From: Chloroflexi bacterium UBA4730
Lineage (GTDB): Bacteria > Chloroflexota > Limnocylindria > P2-11E
Reading direction: 5' to 3'
Assembly (NCBI GenBank): GCA_002404155.1
Contig: DHJC01000016.1
Span: 1 to 64,000 of the forward strand
Length of the DNA: 64,000 nt
Each line of letters begins with the position of its first letter. The stretch's first letter is position 1. Below, piece by piece: positions 1 through 8,695 of this stretch. The notes beneath the pieces were generated by a model. The model worked only from the letters and a program-made list of their open reading frames with translations. It did no database searches and was not told the origin of the DNA. The position numbers were made by a program, and so were the translations under genes.

Positions 1-18
1 CGCTTTTTCCTCAGCCCC

Positions 19-1269
19 CTAGCGCAGCGTTACGCAGCCAACATCGTTGATCTGGTCGCCCGCACGATTGGATCCGCGAAGCAGCAGCTCGTCGCTCGAG
101 GCACTTCCATCGAAGCGTGTGGTGAAACGAAGCTCGTCGTGGTCGTCGGTCGTGGCGATGTACACGACGCGCGTACCTGCGGGACTCCATTCCCCTCGTT
201 TCGGAGTGCCACTCACACGTACCACCTGTTGGGTGCCAGCCTGCGTATCGATGATCCGGAGCTCGTTGCCGGAGCTGCCGCGGCGCAGATACAAAACCTT
301 GAACTCAGCCGGGTGCCATCTCGGGTCACTGAACACGCTCTGGGTCAAGCTGCCGCTCTCGCGAGTAACGATCTTTGGCGTTGCGGCGGGATCGAATACC
401 TCGATCCGTTGCTCGACGCCATCGGGGCTGCTCGCGGCGAGGGCGATCTGCGGCGAGGGCGTGCGCCAGCTCAGCGGGACCGCGCCCCCGTTCGGCAAGT
501 CCGGCCAGGCGCCGATCCGTGCGCCATTGGCTCGCCCCTGGTAAATCCCGTCGCCGGTCGCCAGCTGTCCGCTGTCCGGACTCCACGCCAGGGCAGCCCC
601 GCTGCCGGGGAGCTGCTCGAGCGCGGAGCCGTCGGGACGGATCCACCACACCGTGGCCGTTGACGCTGAGGTCCAGCGGGTGAAGGCGATGCGGGTGCCG
701 TCTGGACTCCAGACGGGACCGTCTGCGTTGGTTGCGATGCTGCGGATCGCACCCGTCGCCAGATCGACCACGTACAGACCGTCAGTGCCGGTAAAGGCGA
801 ACGACCGCCCGTCCGGCGACAACTGTCGCGCGACGACCGTCGGGCCCGGGATCCGAATCCCACCAGCCTGCCGCAGCCACGCCAACACCAAACTCGGCTC
901 AGACCCATCCAGCGGCGCGGCCCAGAGCTCGGCACGGATCTCGGATGTGTTCGGTTGCGCCAGTTCCATGGCGACGAAGGCGTAGTCGCCCGTCGGCCGG
1001 CCCATCGCGCGTCCGCCCAGACCCGCCTGCGTAGCGCTCGGTGAGGGCGAGGCCACCGCACCGCTGGGAGAGGCGCCGACGAGGGGCGCGGATGCGGTTG
1101 CTCGCGCACTCTGCGAGGGCGCGACCTTGGGTTGAGGCGCATTGGGTCGGACGATGATGATCAATCCGATCACCGCGGCGGTGACCAAGACCAAGGCGAG
1201 CCCGCCGGCGCTTACGACCGCGCGCGAGGCATCCCCCAACGCAAGCCGCGACCGGCGCGGTTCTGGCAC
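19..1269 (-). CDS. membrane-anchored PD40/TolB-like beta-propeller protein
   Basis: The 416-residue product has a short basic N-terminus, one transmembrane segment (about residues 17-40), a low-complexity Ala/Ser/Pro linker (about 45-85) and a C-terminal domain with repeated PD40/WD40-like blades such as LSPDGRSFAFTG, WSPDGTRIAFTRW and LAWSPDSGQLA. That layout predicts an extracytoplasmic propeller tethered to the membrane, probably a binding or scaffold module; no enzymatic residues were seen. It lies upstream of no clear operon. A propeller near a mau-like cluster recalls the MauB heavy chain, but this is a generic PD40 propeller on the far side of a 350-bp gap, so I do not call it MauB. 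The stop lies at the window's left edge and the gene is complete. Confidence 0.8.
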   Translation of the reverse strand: MPEPRRSRLALGDASRAVVSAGGLALVLVTAAVIGLIIIVRPNAPQPKVAPSQSARATASAPLVGASPSGAVASPSPSATQAGLGGRAMGRPTGDYAFVAMELAQPNTSEIRAELWAAPLDGSEPSLVLAWLRQAGGIRIPGPTVVARQLSPDGRSFAFTGTDGLYVVDLATGAIRSIATNADGPVWSPDGTRIAFTRWTSASTATVWWIRPDGSALEQLPGSGAALAWSPDSGQLATGDGIYQGRANGARIGAWPDLPNGGAVPLSWRTPSPQIALAASSPDGVEQRIEVFDPAATPKIVTRESGSLTQSVFSDPRWHPAEFKVLYLRRGSSGNELRIIDTQAGTQQVVRVSGTPKRGEWSPAGTRVVYIATTDDHDELRFTTRFDGSASSDELLLRGSNRAGDQINDVGCVTLR

Positions 1270-1619
1270 CTAGCTGCCGGCGTCCGGCTGTTCGAGGCCG
1301 CCCCGTTCGCCAAACATCCGTGAGGCGTCCCGTTCAGATGACACCATCGGCCTCTTTCCGCATCCGTGTCGGTGCTTGGCTGGTCTTGGCGCCGACCGTG
1401 CCCGCTCGGATGCCAAGCAGTTCGGCTACGTGTTGATGGCGCAGCCAAAATAGAAAATAGCTCTACTTAGGATGGGTATACTCGCTTCGCGCTTGTAGAT
1501 GCACCCTTGCGGTAACGCGGACGTGGGGAGCGTGAATTGGTGAAGCTCAGGGCGGCCCCACGTGCGCAGGCCCACCAGGCGAGCGCACTCCAGCGACGAA
1601 CCGTCGGCGGGCTGTTTGG
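1270..1619. other. intergenic stretch, nothing recognised
   Basis: About 350 bases between the divergent genes at 1269 and 1620. No convincing coding frame, hairpin or repeat was seen. Promoters for both flanking genes presumably lie here; the A/T-richer patch at about 1445-1475 is the only local drop in G+C. Confidence 0.4.
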
Positions 1620-1997
1620 ATGAGCGACGCGCCGAGAGCAGTTGCGACCGTCACGCGAATGCGCCTCCGCCACTGGTGGTACTTACTGCCTGCGATCCGT
1701 ATGTTCCGTGACATGTATCGTCACGCCACGGGTGACCCGGCGTTCGTGCGGGGCCACTTCAGTGTCGTCGACCCATGGACCACGCTGAATGTGTCGATTT
1801 GGTCGAGTCGCCGCGCGATGCTGCTGTGGTCGGGCGCGTCTCGGCACGTCTCGTACGTGCGCTGGGCGTACCTCCACAGTCGCGAGCTCTGGTCCTCTGA
1901 GTGGGAGCTCGCCCGCCTCAGCCGTGGCGCGCAGCAGTGGGATGGGGCGTTTCCCCTCGTCACCGACCGCCACACTGACGACATCCAAGACGACTGA
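1620..1997 (+). CDS. DUF3291/antibiotic-biosynthesis-monooxygenase-like small protein
   Basis: The 125-residue product resembles the single-domain ferredoxin-like-fold proteins annotated as DUF3291 or antibiotic biosynthesis monooxygenase-like. It begins with a MRLRHWWYLLPAIRMFRD-type segment, then has a DPAFVRGH stretch and a WTTLNVSIWSSRRAMLLW segment that matches the family pattern in which a tryptophan-rich strand is followed by a helix. Family members are small cytoplasmic proteins of uncertain function. An alternative start is the methionine at 1659, where family similarity begins. No operon partner lies on this strand. Confidence 0.55.
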   Translation: MSDAPRAVATVTRMRLRHWWYLLPAIRMFRDMYRHATGDPAFVRGHFSVVDPWTTLNVSIWSSRRAMLLWSGASRHVSYVRWAYLHSRELWSSEWELARLSRGAQQWDGAFPLVTDRHTDDIQDD

Positions 1998-2111
1998 GCG
2001 CTGCCCCCTCTTGCGGGCGGACCGGTGGCGCAGCCGGCTGCGGGCCGTACCCGGCCGACCCTGTCCGAAGTTTGAAGCAAACGGCGAACGCGTCTGCCAA
2101 CGATCGGACGG

Positions 2112-2687
2112 TTAGAGGTGCCCGGACAGGGTGAGCGCGAAGGCTGCCACGAGCGCCAACGCTGCCATGGGCCGACGCAACATCGCCTTCGCCGTCTGGG
2201 CTCGACCGGTCGCGCATGCGAGACCAACCGACGACGCGGCGATTCCGGTCACGATTTCAGCGATTGCTCGGGTCAGCCCGTACAGGCCCAGGATCGTCCC
2301 GCCCAAGACCACATCGCGGCTCACCAGGGCGGTTGCGGCTAGGGCAATCAGCGATGACGAACCGTACGGAGTGAAGAGCCCTGCACCGAGCACGAAGCCA
2401 TACCCGCTCATGTAGGCCGCGCGGGGCCAGTTCATCCAGTCGAGCGGCACGCCCCGCTGCGGCTGGTAGATCCCCAAGTTCGCGCGACGGAATTCTAAGA
2501 ACGCAACACCCAGCAAGACCGCGACGAGCACTGCCGGCGGGAGTGGGAGCGCGCGGCCGATCAACGCGAGCAGCGTTCCAATGACGGCACCGCCGAGGAA
2601 CCCACTGATCGCGTGCAACGCCAAGAGCGTGGCGCTGAGAGGACGCGAGGAACTCTGCGGCACGGCAGAGTAGACCGTAGCGGCCAT
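2112..2687 (-). CDS. polytopic membrane protein at the end of the mau-like cluster
   Basis: The 191-residue product is hydrophobic throughout, with about five predicted transmembrane segments, the clearest near residues 30-60, 85-115, 120-145 and 165-190. A GYGFVLGAGLFTPYGSSS motif in the middle resembles the LysE/DsbD-like fold found in MauF-type maturation proteins. It is the last of four minus-strand genes, 120 bp after the cysteine-rich peptide gene. I infer a role in transport of reducing equivalents or of a maturation intermediate across the membrane, but similarity to MauF is weak and rests mainly on context. Confidence 0.5.
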   Translation of the reverse strand: MAATVYSAVPQSSSRPLSATLLALHAISGFLGGAVIGTLLALIGRALPLPPAVLVAVLLGVAFLEFRRANLGIYQPQRGVPLDWMNWPRAAYMSGYGFVLGAGLFTPYGSSSLIALAATALVSRDVVLGGTILGLYGLTRAIAEIVTGIAASSVGLACATGRAQTAKAMLRRPMAALALVAAFALTLSGHL

Positions 2688-2807
2688 CGAACACCCTCAG
2701 GCCGTCCCGGTTTGCGCCACACCCAGGACGATGGCTAATGCGAGTGTCATCGCCACGCCTAACTCAGCCATGACGCACCAACAGGGCTCCTCGCGTCCAG
2801 GTGTACG

Positions 2808-3191
2808 TCAGCAAGGTCCGCCGGGGTTGTGCGTGCAGCCGCAGCAGCTGCTGTTTGCGTTCGACACGCAGTCTGCACACTCACGAAGCCCGTTCGAGCC
2901 GCAGCACCACCAGCTCCAGTTGTTGGTGTAGCCGGCGGGGCAACCGCTTGAGACGGAGTTGCAGTTCGGGCAGGTCACGCCGGGATTGCCAGGTTGACAA
3001 TTTGCCAGCGGCGGGCAGCACTCAGGGCAGCAGTTGGTAAAAGGGCCTGCGAGTGCCTGTCCGCCGCCGTTTGCCCACAGGGCGAATCCAACGCCGACTC
3101 CCAGCACCGTGCGACCGAAGCGTCCAAGAAAACGACGACGGGACGAAGTCGCGGCCAGCTCGTGACCCATCTTCTTGACGAGTTTCTCCAA
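2808..3191 (-). CDS. Tat-exported cysteine-rich peptide, MauA-like
   Basis: The 127-residue precursor has a twin-arginine signal (SSRRRFLGRF, hydrophobic stretch, cleavage likely after ALA near residue 48). The mature part of about 79 residues contains 16 cysteines as CC, CxxC and CCxC groups, plus a GCPAGY...NWSWWCCG segment. Methylamine dehydrogenase light chains (MauA) share this layout: Tat signal, dense cysteines all in disulfides, a CPPGT-type turn and tryptophans that form the TTQ cofactor. Here the homologues of MauD and MauE, which are needed for light-chain folding, lie directly upstream. I infer an exported disulfide-laced redox peptide; TTQ formation is untested and no MauB heavy chain is recognised nearby. 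Confidence 0.65.
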   Translation of the reverse strand: MEKLVKKMGHELAATSSRRRFLGRFGRTVLGVGVGFALWANGGGQALAGPFTNCCPECCPPLANCQPGNPGVTCPNCNSVSSGCPAGYTNNWSWWCCGSNGLRECADCVSNANSSCCGCTHNPGGPC

Positions 3192-3211
3192 AGCGTCTTA
3201 CCTCCTCTCAG

Positions 3212-3817
3212 TCACTGTTCGCTCGGCGACGCGGGTCTGAATTGGCGATCGCCCTGCGGAGTGACCTCCTTTCTGAGGAGCGACTCAAGATGCTCCTGGT
3301 TGTTCACGATCCCCTTGGTCACGACCGTCCAGTCTCGATCTGCGAGGATCGCGAGCGGCACGGTCTCGATCCCGAAGAGTTTGCTAATGCGCTGGTCGGC
3401 GTCATGGATGATCGGAGCATCGAGCTGGTAAAGGCTCATCAGCGACTCGACCTCGCTGCGGTCGCCCTGGACGATCACCGCCACGTCCACGGGCATGCCA
3501 CGTCGCATGAGGGCCTGTAGAGCAGGCAGGAGTTCTCTGCAGGGTCGGCAGTGCGGCGACGCAAAGACGAGCAACGTGGAGCCGGATGATCCAGGCCCCA
3601 GGTGCATGGGCGCGCCCGCGAGCGTCATGGCTTCGAACGGTGGAAGTGCCGCACCGATCTTGGGACCCTCGTTGGTCGCGAGCGCTCCGGGCTCCGGCCC
3701 GACGCGCAAACGGAGGAGCGCCAACTCGCGGACCACGACCAGTAACACCGCGGCCATGAAGAAGAGGAGGAGCCACAGGAGGACGTAGCTAACGAGAAAC
3801 AGTAATGACTGATCCAT
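3212..3817 (-). CDS. mauD: MauD-like membrane-anchored thioredoxin-fold protein
   Basis: The 201-residue protein has one N-terminal transmembrane helix (about residues 5-30) followed by a periplasmic/extracytoplasmic thioredoxin-like domain with the redox motif ASPHCRPC (Cys90 and Cys93). Length and layout match MauD/TlpA-type redoxins, which help form or isomerise disulfides in the methylamine dehydrogenase light chain. I chose the ATG at 3817, because a GGAGAGGTG ribosome-binding site precedes it and the helix begins at once. It overlaps the MauE-like gene by 29 bp and is followed after 20 bp by the cysteine-rich substrate gene, so co-translation is likely. Confidence 0.8.
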   Translation of the reverse strand: MDQSLLFLVSYVLLWLLLFFMAAVLLVVVRELALLRLRVGPEPGALATNEGPKIGAALPPFEAMTLAGAPMHLGPGSSGSTLLVFASPHCRPCRELLPALQALMRRGMPVDVAVIVQGDRSEVESLMSLYQLDAPIIHDADQRISKLFGIETVPLAILADRDWTVVTKGIVNNQEHLESLLRKEVTPQGDRQFRPASPSEQ

Positions 3818-4307
3818 ATGCACCTCTCCAGCTGATTCCTGCGCGGACGAGAACGACAGCGGCACTCCCAACGAGGACGAGGGCGAAGATCGTTCCGCCT
3901 GCGAGAAGGCCGAACACGTCGGGCTCCACGTTGGATCTGCCGAGGACGCCGACAGCGAGGAGAGCGATGAGACCGACGTTTCGCGCGATGTCACGGCCGG
4001 ACACGGGGTCTCCGCCGCTGCCGAAGCACTGACAGCGTGCGGGTACCCGCCCGAACAGCAGAGTGAGGAGGAAGACGGTGAAGGCGAAAACCACCCCGAT
4101 CGCAATCGCGTCGGCGGCCGGCGACAATCGCCCCGACAGGAGCGCGACCGCGATCGCAAGCTCCGTCACGATCACCAGTCGCGCGACCACGGAACGAACG
4201 CGCGCCCCGAAGGGGAGACCGACCGCGAACTCATCGAGCGACGAGCTCTTGGAAACAGCTGAGTACAGCAGCACCGCCGCCACGAAGCCGCTCGGCAGAG
4301 CGAACAT
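3789..4307 (-). CDS. mauE: MauE/DoxX-family redox-associated membrane protein
   Basis: From the ATG at 4307 the product is about 172 residues with four transmembrane segments. It carries the MauE signature: an N-terminal LLYSAVSK helix, a conserved TEL in helix two, the CQCFG motif (cysteines near residues 92 and 94) after FGRVPAR, then an ARN before the next helix. MauE proteins pass electrons or disulfides across the membrane for MauD and light-chain maturation. The frame stays open to 4379, but those extra residues are basic and unlike the family. First gene of the four-gene mau-like cluster. Confidence 0.8.
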   Translation of the reverse strand: MFALPSGFVAAVLLYSAVSKSSSLDEFAVGLPFGARVRSVVARLVIVTELAIAVALLSGRLSPAADAIAIGVVFAFTVFLLTLLFGRVPARCQCFGSGGDPVSGRDIARNVGLIALLAVGVLGRSNVEPDVFGLLAGGTIFALVLVGSAAVVLVRAGISWRGAYGSVITVSR

Positions 4308-5140
4308 AGGTCGGCATAGTAATACTCGAAGACCAGTAGACCGCAAAGCCAGCGCTCTGGCGGCCGACCAACTCAGCAAGCCCTAGGCATGTACCCGCTC
4401 GTCTGATTCGACGCCGTGCGACGACGCGATGAAGTGACGCTGGGCGCGGTCCATCGGCTGTGGCCGAGAGCGGTCCGGCCAGGGCGGTAACCGTAGCGAA
4501 GGTGCTCGAACAGCGAGGCTTCGGACGGCGCCCGCCTTCGACCGTCGACGGCTGGCTCGCCCAGCTCGTCGGAGACGGTCGCATCGACGAGCAGCACCGG
4601 CCCAAGATTCCGCGCTGTCCCGGCGTACCTGTTACTTGACCTGCCCCAGCGCCACCGCCCAGACGTGCGTCGTGTCCTTAAGGCTCGCGGTCGGGCTTCG
4701 AGATTGAGACAGTGACGCGGCTCGCCACACGACGATCAGCCGCCTGGGCTGTCGGGAGGCCGAGCTGGGAACGATTCGGGACGAATGCCTCGCGAACGGG
4801 GCGCTCGCGAAGGCCTTGCTCGTGTTGTCGCGGGCACGCCGCTCGGCCTGAGAGCGAGCAACCCGAGCTGTGCCGGCCAGACATCCGTTTCCACATCCCG
4901 GACGGACATCGATGTCCAGTCGCGCGGGGGAACCGAACTCTGGGCGGTGTTCCGCGAGTGGCAATCGAAGGTTGAACTCATCATCGCTGCACAAACCTCA
5001 CTCGCGACAGGCGTTCGCCAGAACTCTCACGCGTTGACCCTGCGCATCGGGCCAACGTTGATCGCCACGCGAATTGGAAACATCGCGTGACGCGATGCGG
5101 CCAAACTCGGTATCCGAACCAACGGGGCGCCCTCGCGCCT
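4308..5140. other. non-coding or degenerate stretch
   Basis: About 830 bases between the mau-like cluster and the permease genes. The short open frames on both strands are Arg/Ser/Pro-rich shadows without family features. The segment at about 4480-4600 on the + strand reads VLEQRGFGRRPPSTVDGWL and might be a fragment of a lost DNA-binding protein, but this cannot be supported. Promoters for the divergent transcription units may be here. Confidence 0.4.
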
Positions 5141-7099
5141 CTACGGCTTCGCGCATGGGAGCGGCGGCACGTCCGGAAGCGCAGGGAGTTCCTCGTGGTG
5201 AGGATGGCAGCCCCACGGGTAGGCGTACAGCGTGTACTCGAGGGTCGCCGTACCAACGGAGATCCGCACGCTCCAGCACCCTGGCTTGGGCAGGCGCAAC
5301 GTCGCGAGGGCCACGGACTCTGCACCGATCGTCGCGCTCGGCTGGGCGCCCACGAACTGCGCGCGAGCCGACGCGTCGTCGCGGTTCAACGCAGCCTCCA
5401 GGCGTGGGGTCCCGACACCTCCAACCAACTGAAGAAAGGTGTCGCCTTGGTAGGTGAGGTTGAAGGCAGTCCCGACGGAGAGCACGCCGCCCTCAACGAA
5501 GTAGCGCTGGAAGGGTCCGACCTGCCGAACAGCTAAGCGCGTGGCGGGGCAGTCGGACGGCACCGGCCATGGCGGTGTGATCCGCTGGCCGACGACCGCG
5601 TCGACGGTCTCGCCGGTCCGCGCGTCGACGCAGCACACCCGGAGCTGGTCAGGGTTGGTCGATCCGTAGGCCACCGCGTACACCGGCGCGTCGCGGTCAC
5701 TTGGCCACGTAAGGAGCACGCGCACGAGATCGTCCGGTTGGACATGGCGGTGATCCGAGCCGCCGTTGCGCTCGGCCAGCGCCAGCGGCTCGTCGTACGA
5801 TCGGAGCCCCGCAGGCAGCGCCTTGAGCCCATTGAAGTCGATCTCGTCCTCGTTCTCGTACTGGCGCGTCTCGATCGCGAGGCGGTCGCCGTTCATGAAA
5901 CTGATACGCAGCACTTCGTTCGTGGCATTGCGGTAGTAGTAGGTGAGTCGTTCGGGAAGTTCGATCCCGTGCGCGGCCGCCGAAAAGCGTGCGACCCCGG
6001 CGACGAATTCGCTCCCGGGCCACGTGCGCTCGGCCGTCGCCGCCGCGACCGCGCGTCCTTCCTCCATAGTCATCGGTCCCCTCCCGACATTGACGCCGAC
6101 GAAACCGACAGCGCTGAAGCAGAGCGCCCCTACGAGCACCTTGGTAAGAACCCCGAACGTGCGTGGGAGCACTCGTCGTGCGCTAAATGGATCGCTCGCC
6201 GCACGCAGCCCGTCGGCGAGCAGCGCGAAGGAGGCCGCCGCGAGGACGACGAAGAGGGCCGGGATGAGCGTGGGAAGCTCACCGAGGATCGCGTAGAACC
6301 GGATCCCGCCAAGCATCTGTCCCCACTCGGGCACTCGGCCCCGCAGCGGGCCGATCGGTCCGAAGTCGCCGACGAAGTCCGTCCCGCCCGCAAGAAAGAG
6401 TCCGATGAGGCCAAGCTCGGCAAGCAGAACGAGCACGGCGCCGGTTTCGAGCGCCGCCAGAGTGAGGAACTGCGGACCGAGCGTCGCGACCAGGTGACCC
6501 GTGACGAGCCTGCGTCCGGTCGCCCCGATTGACCGTGCGGCCTCCATAAAGGGCGCCGCCTTGGCACGGAGGGTTTCGGCACGGACGAATTCGCTGATCT
6601 CAGGCCATCCCACCAGGGCGAGGGAGGCGATGAACCCTCCGGCCCCAAGCGGCCGCGTGACCAGAACGAGCATGATTGCCAGCGGCAACTGCGGGATGGC
6701 GGTGATGCCCATGGCGAACGTGCGGACCACGCGCGCGAGCGGGCCGCCGTACCAGCCGCTCACGAGACCGAGCGAGAAGCCAATGCCGAGACGAGCGAAT
6801 GCCGACGCGACCACGATCGAGAGACTCAGCCACGCCCCGGCGAGCAGACGTGACCACTGATCACGCCCGAGCGAGTCGGTCCCCAGCAAATGCTGCGCGT
6901 CGGGAAGCGTCGGCGGAACCGTGAACGAAGTCGTCCCGTCGGGCAAGTCTCTGATGATCAACACTTGGGTGGCGCTGGGATCGTGCGGCGCCACGAGAGC
7001 GCCGACGATGCCCATTACCAGGAGCCCCAATATGCCGGCCAGGCCGATGAACAGCGAAGGGTTTGAGACGAGACGGCGCAATTCGTGACGCGCGCTCAC
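5141..7099 (-). CDS. DppC/OppC-type ABC permease fused to a large C-terminal domain
   Basis: The 652-residue product begins as a normal peptide/nickel-type ABC permease: a short cytoplasmic start, a first helix near residues 17-37, the LGTDSLGRDQWSRLL motif near residue 92, five further helices and the EAARSIGA EAA-loop motif near residue 185 that docks the ATPase. After a last helix at about 315-337 it continues for some 310 residues with a hydrophilic, beta-rich domain of unknown type. Normal DppC proteins have about 300 residues, so this roughly doubles the length. The start overlaps the stop of the DppB-like gene (ATGA). No solute-binding protein or ATPase gene lies beside the pair. Confidence 0.85.
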   Translation of the reverse strand: MSARHELRRLVSNPSLFIGLAGILGLLVMGIVGALVAPHDPSATQVLIIRDLPDGTTSFTVPPTLPDAQHLLGTDSLGRDQWSRLLAGAWLSLSIVVASAFARLGIGFSLGLVSGWYGGPLARVVRTFAMGITAIPQLPLAIMLVLVTRPLGAGGFIASLALVGWPEISEFVRAETLRAKAAPFMEAARSIGATGRRLVTGHLVATLGPQFLTLAALETGAVLVLLAELGLIGLFLAGGTDFVGDFGPIGPLRGRVPEWGQMLGGIRFYAILGELPTLIPALFVVLAAASFALLADGLRAASDPFSARRVLPRTFGVLTKVLVGALCFSAVGFVGVNVGRGPMTMEEGRAVAAATAERTWPGSEFVAGVARFSAAAHGIELPERLTYYYRNATNEVLRISFMNGDRLAIETRQYENEDEIDFNGLKALPAGLRSYDEPLALAERNGGSDHRHVQPDDLVRVLLTWPSDRDAPVYAVAYGSTNPDQLRVCCVDARTGETVDAVVGQRITPPWPVPSDCPATRLAVRQVGPFQRYFVEGGVLSVGTAFNLTYQGDTFLQLVGGVGTPRLEAALNRDDASARAQFVGAQPSATIGAESVALATLRLPKPGCWSVRISVGTATLEYTLYAYPWGCHPHHEELPALPDVPPLPCAKP

Positions 7100-7962
7100 G
7101 GGCCGACCCGTACATGCGCCCGAGCGAGATCCGCGGCCAGCGCCAGGAGCGCGCTCCCGATCGCGAACGAGAGGGCGAGAGCGGTCGCGAGCTCAAAGTG
7201 ACCAGTTCCTAGGGCCTGCACGAAGGTGAGGCCCGCCCCGCCCCAGATGAAGACGTACTCAATCAGCACAAGGCTCGACAGAGCCCCCCGCGCGCCGAGC
7301 ACCGTCGCGCCAATGATGTTCGGAACGGCATTCGGCAGCACATGGCGCACGAGGATCTGGGGTCCGCCAAGTCCCTTGGCGATCGCGGTGCGGACGTAAT
7401 CGGCGTGCCGAATGTCCTCCACCGCGGTCCCAGTCAGACGAAAGATGTAGGCCGCGGGACGAAGGCCGAGGGCGAGCGACGGCAGGACCAGGTGCTCGTC
7501 GATCCCAAACCCCGCGGTCGGGAGCACGCGAATGCCCGCCTGAATCCACAGCAAGATCATCGCAAGCTCGATCACGACCGCCCAGAAGAACGCCGGCAGC
7601 GACGCCGCGAGCGTGCTCACCGACCATGCCACAGTCCGAAGCGAGCGATTGCTGGACCACCCGTACGCGACGCCTGCGGGCACTCCGATCGCGACGGCGC
7701 CAGCGATCGCGCAGAGCATCAGGATCGCGCTGCTCCCGACGGCGGCCACGAACGGATTCGCCTCAACGCGAAACAGCTGCGTTGTGTTCATCAGGAGGTA
7801 GTTCGCACGGAGTTCGCGCGTGTCGAGTCGAGTCGGATCAGCCAGGAACGAGACGACACCGTAGGCGACCGCCAGCGGAAGCAACATGTCGAGGAAGATC
7901 CGAGCCGCTATCGGCGACAAGCGTGTGCGGAGCGCGCTCCATCCGGGCTCGCCCGGTGACAC
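7096..7962 (-). CDS. DppB/OppB-type ABC transporter permease
   Basis: The product is an inner-membrane permease of the binding-protein-dependent peptide/nickel family. It shows about six transmembrane helices, the PAFFWAVV segment of DppB and the cytoplasmic loop RLTGTAVEDIRHADYVRTA followed by AKGLGG, which contacts the ATPase. I chose the GTG at 7962, since the stretch upstream to 8100 is low-complexity and basic; that longer frame cannot be excluded. It is translationally coupled to the DppC-like gene by a 4-bp overlap. A partner ATPase and binding protein must be encoded elsewhere, if the transporter works at all. Confidence 0.8.
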   Translation of the reverse strand: MSPGEPGWSALRTRLSPIAARIFLDMLLPLAVAYGVVSFLADPTRLDTRELRANYLLMNTTQLFRVEANPFVAAVGSSAILMLCAIAGAVAIGVPAGVAYGWSSNRSLRTVAWSVSTLAASLPAFFWAVVIELAMILLWIQAGIRVLPTAGFGIDEHLVLPSLALGLRPAAYIFRLTGTAVEDIRHADYVRTAIAKGLGGPQILVRHVLPNAVPNIIGATVLGARGALSSLVLIEYVFIWGGAGLTFVQALGTGHFELATALALSFAIGSALLALAADLARAHVRVGP

Positions 7963-8185
7963 GCCGCTACCTATGCGGCGCAACGGATTCGCACGCGCAT
8001 CGTGCGCCCGGAGTTCGCGGGTTTGACCTGCGTAGCCGTCAACGTCGATGCAACCCTCGCCTGTCGTGATGCGTCGTCGTCGTTCGGGCGCCGCGCACAT
8101 CGGACGCCGTCGCGGGCAGGTGCCTCGTGCCTGGGTCCCACGTCAGGGCCCCATGATTCCCACAACGATCGTGTCTGGTTGCAGC

Positions 8186-8695
8186 TCATGGCTGTCGCTG
8201 ATCGGCGTTCTTGATCGACATGGCCCACGAATGTTCCTTCGGATGGCTGCAGTGCTCAAGGACGTTCTCGAGTGACGGGTACCACTGGGACTCGTCCGCG
8301 TACATCTTCTGCATGGTCAGCGAGTCTTGCAAAGCGGAATGAATCCACTCACGCCAGGCCTTGCTGTCCTTAACGCTGAAGTCGCTGTGATGATCCCAAA
8401 TGGCCTCCAGAACATCGAGATAGAACTCGGTCGCGGCCTCGATCCGATCTCCGAAGATCTTCTCTGTCGATTCCCCGACATCCGCATTCCTGCGCAAGTA
8501 GGGCCACAGATCCGGGTGCTCTACGAGGAGCCGATCGGCCTGCAGCACGAGGTCGCTCGCACTCTGGTTGGACGTTTCTCCCGTCGCACGCTCAGTAGAC
8601 GACGCGATCTGATGCGTGGCGAAGGCGAGCACCACAGTGGCGAGGACGAGCGACCCAGTGGCGACGACGAGCAAGATGGCGGGGTCAACATTCAC
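8186..8695 (-). CDS. single-pass membrane protein, DUF4760-like
   Basis: From the GTG at 8695 the product is about 169 residues: a transmembrane helix near the N-terminus (about residues 5-25), a short linker and an alpha-helical soluble domain rich in Trp, Asp and Glu. The layout resembles DUF4760-type proteins of unknown function. The start lies inside the 3' end of the acetyltransferase gene, giving an 11-bp overlap (GTGAATGTTGA) that suggests translational coupling. A longer frame to 8866 lies wholly inside the acetyltransferase gene and was not used. Confidence 0.6.
   Translation of the reverse strand: MNVDPAILLVVATGSLVLATVVLAFATHQIASSTERATGETSNQSASDLVLQADRLLVEHPDLWPYLRRNADVGESTEKIFGDRIEAATEFYLDVLEAIWDHHSDFSVKDSKAWREWIHSALQDSLTMQKMYADESQWYPSLENVLEHCSHPKEHSWAMSIKNADQRQP

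Noticed and set aside
19..1269. PD40 propeller as the missing MauB heavy chain of the mau-like cluster
   Set aside because: It has a transmembrane anchor and generic PD40 blades, lies beyond another gene and a 350-bp gap, and shows no MauB-specific features.
4440..4620. Possible DNA-binding protein fragment (VLEQRGFGRRPPSTVDGWL)
   Set aside because: Too short, with no start codon or ribosome-binding site and no clear family pattern.
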